DNA of 6,833 bases. Origin: Candidatus Cloacimonadota bacterium. GTDB lineage: Bacteria; Cloacimonadota; Cloacimonadia; Cloacimonadales; Cloacimonadaceae. Position numbers and translations under genes: made by a program. The stretch is from the NCBI GenBank assembly GCA_023230795.1, contig JALNWR010000141.1, forward strand, positions 1 through 6,833, given 5' to 3'. The number at the start of each line of letters is the position of its first letter. Positions within the stretch are counted from its first letter, which is position 1. A model generated the notes under the pieces. The model was not told the DNA's origin, did not search any database, and saw only the letters and a program-made list of their open reading frames with translations. Below, piece after piece: positions 1-3,308 of this stretch.

Positions 1-323
1 AACAGTTTTGGAACAGTATTAAAAGACTGATTAACTAAAAAAACCGCTTTTGCCAAAACTATATATACATATACCATAAGCAAATATGGAGATATTGGGG
101 AACACTTTCCAGATTTGTGAACTAATCTTATAAAAGAGAGTTTATAAATGAAGATAGTGATTATGACAGCTCTGGCTGCAATGCTCATGCTGGTGTTTCC
201 GATGGCGATTAAGGCCGAGATTGTGGGTGGGTTTGATACCTGGTGGGTTTGATACCACTATCCTACCGGAATACAAGGGTGATATTGGACACAATCGGGA
301 CAGTATGATATGCAGACTTCTGA
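1..323 (+). repeat. Long direct repeat, copy 1 (leader plus small secreted-peptide gene)
   Basis: Seen directly: bases 1-323 match 2587-2893. The 307 aligned positions differ at only four (84, 134, 145 and one near 290), plus a 16-bp insertion in copy 1 at 241-256. The repeat holds a noncoding leader of about 147 bp and the first part of a small secreted-peptide gene. It probably starts left of the window. Similarity falls abruptly after the shared 'acttctga', although the encoded C-termini still resemble each other. Because the copies point the same way and are 2.6 kb apart, recombination between them could delete or amplify what lies between. Confidence 0.95.
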
Positions 324-352
324 TACAAAGTCTCACCCAAACCTGCAAATGA
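148..352 (+). pseudogene. Frameshifted small secreted peptide, copy 1
   Basis: The ATG at 148 follows a weak purine-rich site (agagag, about 134-140). It opens a reading frame with a clear Sec signal peptide: Lys2, then a hydrophobic stretch to about residue 21, then an Ala-containing cleavage region. A 16-bp tandem duplication at 241-256 shifts the frame, and translation stops at TGA 250-252 after 34 residues. Without the duplication the frame would continue to TGA 350-352 and give 62 residues. That product ends like the intact copy at 2734-2919, sharing an 'ICRLL..SL' stretch and a cysteine two residues before the stop. I do not recognise the family. The gene looks inactivated, unless loss of one 16-bp unit can restore it. 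Confidence 0.7.
225..256 (+). repeat. 16-bp near-perfect tandem duplication
   Basis: Two adjacent 16-bp units (225-240 and 241-256) agree at 15 of 16 positions, ending in the shared 'gtttgatacc'. The other repeat copy has only one unit. Since 16 is not a multiple of 3, the extra unit breaks the reading frame of the small secreted-peptide gene. Confidence 0.93.
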
Positions 353-454
353 GTATCAACTGTCACAGTGGTCGTAAGGCAATGTGAAGTGGAGAGATAG
401 ATAGGACTGGCTTTAGACTGTGTCACACCGACGCCCATTTGCAGTTTTGGGTGA
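333..454. repeat. 19-bp inverted repeat enclosing 84 bp
   Basis: The arms at 333-351 and 436-454 are reverse complements at 18 of 19 positions, and the one mismatch can pair as G-U in RNA. The left arm covers the 3' end of the copy 1 small gene, exactly where the two long repeat copies diverge. The loop is too long for an ordinary terminator. It could be a small nonautonomous element, an inverted duplication from template switching, or a large cruciform. I see no convincing target-site duplication. Confidence 0.7.
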
Positions 455-501
455 CTCTTAATATAAAACCCGGGTATTTTTCGTATATTTCAGAGGCGTG
501 T

Positions 502-542
502 GACATAATATGTCTTGACAAACATTGGAGTGCATAAATAAT
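502..542 (+). promoter_or_regulatory. Sigma70-like promoter with abutting dyad operator
   Basis: A perfect TTGACA (515-520) is followed after 16 bp by AATAAT (537-542), which matches TATAAT at five of six positions. Directly against the -35 box lies a perfect dyad, gacata-a-tatgtc (502-514). The expected transcript start is near 549, leaving a leader of about 87 nt before the lipoprotein start at 636. The dyad position suits a regulator that contacts or occludes polymerase at -35. That role is inferred. Confidence 0.6.
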
Positions 543-546
543 TGCA

Positions 547-621
547 CTTAAGAACCGATGAACATCAAGAAGTGGCCTTAATCTAGTAATTGGCGCTCAA
601 CATGCATGAATCCTTAAGAAC
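547..621. repeat. Repeated CTTAAGAAC motif in the lipoprotein leader
   Basis: The 9-mer CTTAAGAAC occurs at 547-555 and 613-621, 66 bp apart in the untranslated leader of the lipoprotein gene. It occurs a third time at 2561-2569, just before repeat copy 2. Its core CTTAAG is palindromic. All three occurrences I found are intergenic. Confidence 0.55.
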
Positions 622-635
622 AATAGGGAGAACAA

Positions 636-845
636 ATGAAATTGACCATTATCGTAGTACTAGTCGTGTCAATAGTATCATTATTGACGTTGGCTTCTTG
701 CGAAAGAAGTGAAACTTTTGTTCAACCAGAATTGATGAGCTCAAAGAAGCTCAACTCAGGCGAACTTCACAACATGAAGCTCGATGAGATGTACTATGCT
801 TTAGAGCAACTCAGAGATTCTAATACTACGCTTAACGTAGAATAA
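636..845 (+). CDS. N-terminal lipoprotein fragment (69 aa)
   Basis: This is the translated part if the TAA at 843-845 is respected. It starts at ATG 636 with 'agggag' at 625-630. Residues 3-17 are strongly hydrophobic and are followed by L-A-S-C at 19-22, a valid lipobox, so Cys22 should be lipidated and the protein anchored in a membrane facing the periplasm or cell surface. The mature part is short, hydrophilic and helical, with 'SGELHN' around residues 41-46 and 'LDEMY' at 49-53. Alone it would be a 48-residue mature lipoprotein. I think it is more likely the head of the longer interrupted gene, because the same frame reopens immediately and encodes a coherent protein. Confidence 0.6.
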   Translation: MKLTIIVVLVVSIVSLLTLASCERSETFVQPELMSSKKLNSGELHNMKLDEMYYALEQLRDSNTTLNVE

Positions 846-857
846 TGTGAGGACTTT

Positions 858-1478
858 TTGCAAAGTCAGTTTCAGCAAATGCTACTTTGCGATGCCATAT
901 TTTCAACAACAGAATGCTATAATGATTTTGTTGATGTATGGGGTACTCGTCCAATACATTCTGATGTGCATGATCTGGTAGACTATTGTGAAGCCCTTGT
1001 AGATACAGCTTATTCAGAATCAGCGATTGAATTCGATGAAAAAATGCTGATATATGATTTAATACAAATTCAGTTAATAAGTGCCAACGATATTTCTGAG
1101 GACATCGTAAACCTATCAGATCTCTATAATGAGGCAATTATCGAAGGATTTGAAGAAAAGTATCCCATATACTACAATGCGGTTGAGATAGCTTATTGTT
1201 CCGCAATGTACTGGGAACAAGAAGCTGACAAATGGAATCAGGTTCTTTGTGATGTGTATAACGGTGAGGGTGATCCCACCCAGATAAATGACATTCGTGT
1301 GTTATGGGGGGCTGATTTAGTGGGTGGAATTATTGGAGGTGTCGGATCAGGATATACTGGTGGCTCGACTGCTGATATTATTATTGGTATTATTGGAGGA
1401 GCAATAGTTGGATCGACAGGTTTTCCTGGCTCGCTGTTTTATGCATTGGCCACATTGACACTACAGCATGTGTTCTAG
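858..1478 (+). CDS. C-terminal part with glycine-zipper membrane domain (206 aa from TTG)
   Basis: If expressed independently, the first possible start is TTG 858, with 'gtgagga' only 4 nt away, or ATG 882. The first 150 residues are acidic and mostly helical, rich in Glu, Asp, Tyr and Ile, with several cysteines ('LLCD', 'TECY', 'DYCE', 'AYCS', 'VLCD'). The final 55 residues switch to a Gly-rich hydrophobic pattern with repeated 'GGIIGG' and 'GIIGGAIVG' motifs, typical of glycine-zipper helix pairs that pack in membranes and also seen in some class II bacteriocins. It lacks its own signal peptide, so it makes most sense fused to the lipoprotein head just upstream. Function unknown. Confidence 0.55.
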   Translation: MQSQFQQMLLCDAIFSTTECYNDFVDVWGTRPIHSDVHDLVDYCEALVDTAYSESAIEFDEKMLIYDLIQIQLISANDISEDIVNLSDLYNEAIIEGFEEKYPIYYNAVEIAYCSAMYWEQEADKWNQVLCDVYNGEGDPTQINDIRVLWGADLVGGIIGGVGSGYTGGSTADIIIGIIGGAIVGSTGFPGSLFYALATLTLQHVF

Positions 1479-1590
1479 GCTAATGAATTATCTGGCCTAG
1501 ATGCTTGAGAATCAGGTGTTCAAAGGTTCAATTTGATGGTGGGGGGTCTTGTAAATAGCATGGCTTGTCCAGGTCATTTGGACACCCCAC
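1475..1590 (+). terminator. Possible 3' stem-loops after the lipoprotein gene
   Basis: Two structures follow the TAG at 1476-1478. ctaggc (1475-1480) pairs with gcctag (1495-1500), starting inside the stop codon. Further on, gtgggg (1539-1544) can pair with ccccac (1585-1590) around an inner hairpin tgtcca/tggaca (1566-1571/1579-1584). Neither is followed by a T-run, so intrinsic termination is uncertain. They may instead protect the transcript's 3' end. Confidence 0.35.
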
Positions 1591-1644
1591 TGATCTTCTG
1601 TTCATCAATAATCGTTTAATGATAGTCGACATATACTATTTGAT

Positions 1645-1650
1645 AAGGAG
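1645..1650 (+). promoter_or_regulatory. Strong Shine-Dalgarno of the small membrane protein
   Basis: AAGGAG lies 6 nt before ATG 1657, which is optimal spacing and fixes the start. A TATACT at 1632-1637 could be a -10 element, but I see no good -35 partner. Confidence 0.75.
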
Positions 1651-1656
1651 CCACTA

Positions 1657-1917
1657 ATGAGTAAGACAAATGCAAAGCATACTGCTGCTGCCTTCGGAAT
1701 ATCACTGTCGCTGTATATAATTCTTTCAATTTTGAGAATGTTCTCATTTGGACTGTTTATCATTATTATTCTCATCATAGAGGGACTATATCTAATTGTA
1801 TGCTCGTTCAAGGGTAAGCATCTATCTCGCTATAGTAACCTCTTTCACATGTACGGGATTTTGCTAACCGTGATCCTCATTGTCATAGATGGGAAGCTAT
1901 TGCATATTTTGCAGTGA
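1657..1917 (+). CDS. Small three-helix inner-membrane protein (86 aa)
   Basis: Start at ATG 1657 is supported by the AAGGAG at 1645-1650. The protein has three predicted membrane helices at about residues 10-26, 30-50 and 65-77. The third is short and followed by 'DGK' and a hydrophobic tail. The only sizeable soluble segment is a basic loop at about 51-62 (KGKHLSRYS), which by the positive-inside rule should face the cytoplasm and put the N-terminus outside. There are no catalytic motifs and I do not recognise the family. It lies about 180 bp downstream of the glycine-zipper lipoprotein on the same strand. Such small hydrophobic neighbours are sometimes immunity proteins for membrane-active peptides, but nothing in the sequence proves that here. 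The stop TGA overlaps a 12-bp palindrome, acctttaaaggt (1917-1928). Confidence 0.75.
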   Translation: MSKTNAKHTAAAFGISLSLYIILSILRMFSFGLFIIIILIIEGLYLIVCSFKGKHLSRYSNLFHMYGILLTVILIVIDGKLLHILQ

Positions 1918-1954
1918 CCTTTAAAGGTATTCCGTGAGAGCCCTTGTATTACTG

Positions 1955-1987
1955 TTTGATATCAAGCGAGATATTGTTGATATCAAA
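1955..1987. promoter_or_regulatory. Twin TTGATATCAA palindromes (operator-like)
   Basis: Two copies of the perfect 10-bp palindrome ttgatatcaa occur at 1956-1965 and 1977-1986, centres 21 bp apart or two helical turns. With one flanking base each they form an 11-bp inverted repeat around an 11-nt spacer. This fits cooperative binding by a dimeric repressor upstream of the phage-derived remnant. As RNA it could also fold into a hairpin, but no T-run follows. Confidence 0.5.
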
Positions 1988-2020
1988 TCCTGCTTTCTCT
2001 AATCATTTTTCAGAAGAAGG

Positions 2021-2476
2021 TTGAAAAGGGCGACCTTAATTGACCAAGACTTCAAGACATCAGAAAAATGGAGCATTGCCTCCGTCCATCCACACTCTAC
2101 CGCCCCAGCCATTTCGATGAATAACTCGACCAGTGGTAGAAGATGGATCGCCATGGCAAAAGGACAAATGCCCACACTGCGGAAGAAGAAATCATCAGAA
2201 TCAATGGAGAATATCGTGGCTGATTTGTTCAGAGCAGACCGTAGTTACCGACCGGACGAGATTGCCCAATGGCTGGATGAGGACAGTATTGCCTATTTAA
2301 AACTACTAAGCAGCAAAGAGATAAAACCTATCATCATCATTGCTCCCTGCCGTTATCTTGATCAGGGAGAGAAGGTGGACCTACAATCATGCGGACACCT
2401 GAAAGTGGATATGGAATTGGGCAGTCTTTCCGGTAGCGGAAGCGAGTCTCTGATAAAACTGGCCAAACTGGGCTAA
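2021..2476 (+). pseudogene. Decayed phage replication-type gene (phage C-terminal domain remnant)
   Basis: The longest frame runs from TTG 2021 to TAA 2474-2476 (151 codons), with no convincing Shine-Dalgarno beyond 'agaagg'. Its first residues, 'TLIDQDFK', resemble the helix that precedes the conserved end of phage replisome-organiser proteins (Pfam Phg_2220_C type). The signature end itself, 'MEHCLRPSTLYRPSHFDE', is encoded at 2068-2121 in a different frame, followed by TAA (2122-2124) where the family normally has a Tyr, then 'LDQW' and TAG (2137-2139). The gene therefore carries at least one frameshift and two stops. The distal part of the long frame (about residues 60-151: acidic helical segment, 'IKPIIIIAP', Gly/Ser-rich end) is not recognisable and may be a separate fragment or a chance open frame. 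Family recognition is from memory of the LRPSTLF-F-YL pattern. Confidence 0.55.
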
Positions 2477-2485
2477 GCTAATAGG

Positions 2486-2602
2486 CACGCGGATTGGCCG
2501 GATTGAACGGATCCACGCGGATTATCTGGTTTTATTAGAACTTAGGTGGATAGGTGGATACTTAAGAACTTAGAACAGTATTTTGGAACAGTTTTGGAAC
2601 AG
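2486..2602. repeat. Cluster of short direct repeats before repeat copy 2
   Basis: Three repeat types lie here. CACGCGGATT occurs at 2486-2495 and 2514-2523, in a locally GC-richer patch. GGTGGATA is duplicated head to tail at 2545-2560. TTTTGGAACAG is duplicated at 2581-2591 and 2592-2602, with a degenerate third unit before it. The last pair overlaps the left end of the long repeat (base 1 corresponds to 2587), so this may mark a junction where the repeat was copied in. Confidence 0.7.
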
Positions 2603-2893
2603 TATTAAAAGACTGATTAACTAAAAAAACCGCTTTTGCCAAAACTATATATACATATACCATAAGCAATTATGGAGATATTGGGGAACACTTTCCAGAT
2701 TTGTGAACTAATCTTATAATAGAGAGTTTACAAATGAAGATAGTGATTATGACAGCTCTGGCTGCAATGCTCATGCTGGTGTTTCCGATGGCGATTAAGG
2801 CCGAGATTGTGGGTGGGTTTGATACCACTATCCTACCGGAATACAAGGGTGATATTGGATACAATCGGGACAGTATGATATGCAGACTTCTGA
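2587..2893 (+). repeat. Long direct repeat, copy 2 (intact)
   Basis: This matches bases 1-323 with four substitutions and lacks the 16-bp insertion. The leader includes a 'tatatatacatata' stretch that could hold a promoter, but I cannot pair it with a good -35 box. The copy ends just before the tail of the intact small secreted-peptide gene, and 43 bp later the TTGACA of the next promoter begins. Confidence 0.95.
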
Positions 2894-2919
2894 ACAGTCT
2901 CATTTTGGGATGCCAATGA
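2734..2919 (+). CDS. Small secreted peptide, intact copy 2 (61 aa)
   Basis: The ATG at 2734 follows 'agagag' with a short spacer. The first 23 residues form a standard Sec signal peptide: Lys2, a Met/Leu/Ala-rich core, then 'MAIKA' with likely cleavage after Ala23. The mature peptide would be about 38 residues. It begins 'EIVGGFDT', contains a polar middle ('EYKGDIGYNRD'), and has two cysteines (in 'ICRLL' and two before the stop) that could form a disulfide. The broken paralog at 148 would have ended with the same cysteine spacing to within one residue, so the coding frame has been kept in both. I do not recognise the family. It could alternatively be the truncated head of a larger exported protein. 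Confidence 0.6.
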   Translation: MKIVIMTALAAMLMLVFPMAIKAEIVGGFDTTILPEYKGDIGYNRDSMICRLLNSLILGCQ

Positions 2920-2935
2920 CCTGCAAAAATATCGC

Positions 2936-2963
2936 TTGACACCTCTCGGGCAGTTAATAATAT
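2936..2963 (+). promoter_or_regulatory. Sigma70-like promoter for the leader ORF and large hydrolase
   Basis: A perfect TTGACA (2936-2941), a 16-bp spacer, and TAATAT (2958-2963). Transcription should start near 2970, giving about 220 nt of leader before the first good start at 3190. It begins 17 bp after the stop of the small secreted-peptide gene and has the same -35 and spacing as the promoter at 515-542. Confidence 0.6.
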
Positions 2964-3012
2964 GGCGCCGTAACATGATCCTCATCAAGAACATGTTTAT
3001 CTTTAGCAATTG

Positions 3013-3034
3013 GTCAAATCTCACGAGATTTGAC
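3013..3034. promoter_or_regulatory. 22-bp palindrome in the leader
   Basis: gtcaaatctc (3013-3022) and gagatttgac (3025-3034) are perfect reverse complements around a 2-bp centre. The site lies about 43 bp downstream of the predicted transcript start, where it could be a roadblock-type operator. With a 2-nt loop it is more plausible as a DNA site than as an RNA hairpin. A smaller 10-bp palindrome, gctacgtagc, follows at 3095-3104. Confidence 0.5.
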
Positions 3035-3107
3035 ATGATATAGATCTTGTGATGGCGTGAACTGAATTTCGGTCCACATTGGTTTTTATCAAATGCTACG
3101 TAGCTAA

Positions 3108-3159
3108 GCGGAAAAGCAAAGCTTGAGAAAAAACTCAAGTGATTAATATGCTTTTCTGT
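3108..3159 (+). promoter_or_regulatory. Nested hairpin in the 5' leader
   Basis: gaaaagca (3111-3118) pairs perfectly with tgcttttc (3149-3156), extendable by three pairs including wobbles. Inside it, cttgag (3122-3127) pairs with ctcaag (3134-3139) around a six-A loop. The structure ends about 20 nt before the Shine-Dalgarno at 3178 and could modulate access to it. The match to any known riboswitch is nil as far as I can tell. Confidence 0.45.
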
Positions 3160-3177
3160 AATAGCTTCAAAGACACA

Positions 3178-3184
3178 AAAGGAG
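3178..3184 (+). promoter_or_regulatory. Strong Shine-Dalgarno of the leader ORF
   Basis: AAAGGAG sits 5 nt before ATG 3190 and is the best ribosome binding site in the window. By contrast the start of the large protein at 3309 has no such site at normal distance. The nearest purine tract, ending at 3288, is 20 nt away. Confidence 0.75.
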
Positions 3185-3189
3185 ATAAC

Positions 3190-3291
3190 ATGTACTGCAA
3201 AGCGTTACAAAATCAAAAATTCTTTACAAGTCTGCCAGATGGCAAGGCAGGGAACACCCTATATGAAATATTCGGGGGGGGGAGGGGGTGA
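3190..3291 (+). CDS. 33-codon leader ORF running through a poly-G tract
   Basis: This ORF has an excellent ribosome binding site (3178-3184) and ATG start. It encodes a basic, unremarkable 33-residue peptide whose last residues (GGGRG) come from the G9-A-G5 tract, and it stops at TGA 3289-3291. The large secreted protein starts 17 nt later in another frame. Adding one G, removing two, or a -1 ribosomal slip on the G-run would join this ORF in frame to the large one through 'VSNYHVL' and then its Met. It is therefore either a regulatory leader peptide coupled to the downstream start, or the true N-terminus of a phase-variable product. A sequencing error in the homopolymer is a third possibility. 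Confidence 0.5.
   Translation: MYCKALQNQKFFTSLPDGKAGNTLYEIFGGGRG
3274..3288 (+). repeat. Poly-G tract G9-A-G5
   Basis: Nine G residues (3274-3282), one A, then five G (3284-3288), in an otherwise AT-rich region. Long G homopolymers mutate by slipped-strand mispairing and are classic contingency loci near surface-protein genes. This one lies at the end of the leader ORF and 20 nt before the start of a large exported protein. Confidence 0.85.
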
Positions 3292-3308
3292 GCAATTATC
3301 ATGTTTTG

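Larger units (their letters stand above)
353..635. other. Intergenic region without a credible gene
   Basis: No open frame here has both a start and a ribosome binding site. The region contains the right arm of the inverted repeat (436-454), an 8-bp palindrome acccgggt at 468-475, the promoter with its dyad (502-542), and two copies of CTTAAGAAC (547-555 and 613-621). It forms the upstream region of the lipoprotein gene. Confidence 0.7.
636..1478 (+). pseudogene. Glycine-zipper lipoprotein gene interrupted by an in-frame TAA
   Basis: Two open frames, 636-845 and 858-1478, lie in the same phase and are separated only by TAA at 843-845. Reading through that codon gives one continuous 280-position protein: lipoprotein signal with lipobox (Cys22), a helical middle, and a glycine-rich hydrophobic C-terminus (about 225-270). 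The second half lacks a good start of its own, having only TTG 858 with a loosely placed gagga. The simplest reading is one gene with a nonsense mutation, one substitution from CAA, GAA, AAA, TAC or TAT. The start at 636 is well supported by agggag 5 nt upstream and the promoter at 515-542. The general layout resembles hypothetical proteins of Bacteroidota that have a 'HN..LD' motif and a Gly-zipper tail. That resemblance is from memory, and I assign no function. Confidence 0.65.

Noticed and set aside
48..75. Promoter in the repeat leader (TTGCCA plus the tatatacatata stretch)
   Set aside because: No -10 hexamer at acceptable spacing matches well. The AT-rich stretch may still be a promoter, but I cannot place it.
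142..438. 98-codon minus-strand ORF and its relative at 2670-2942
   Set aside because: They share sequence only because they lie opposite the long DNA repeat. The plus strand has the signal peptide and start context, while these have no ribosome binding site and no protein-like features.
843..845. Stop-codon reassignment or programmed readthrough at TAA
   Set aside because: TAA, TAG and TGA all end other frames in this window and no readthrough element is visible. A nonsense mutation is simpler.
832..1137. 101-codon minus-strand ORF
   Set aside because: It is antisense to the lipoprotein gene, whose plus-strand frame has domain structure and export signal.
1536..1619. 27-codon plus-strand ORF starting at ATG 1536
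   Set aside because: It lies over the 3' stem-loop region, has no ribosome binding site and no recognisable features.
2154..2300. Apparent CPHCG zinc-finger-like motif in a third frame (2169-2183)
   Set aside because: Only one CxxC pair is present, there is no start or family context, and the frame is open for a short distance only. It is likely chance, or a scrap of the decayed gene.
2833..3138. 101-codon minus-strand ORF
   Set aside because: It crosses the end of the repeat, the promoter and the palindromes, with no start signal or recognisable motif.
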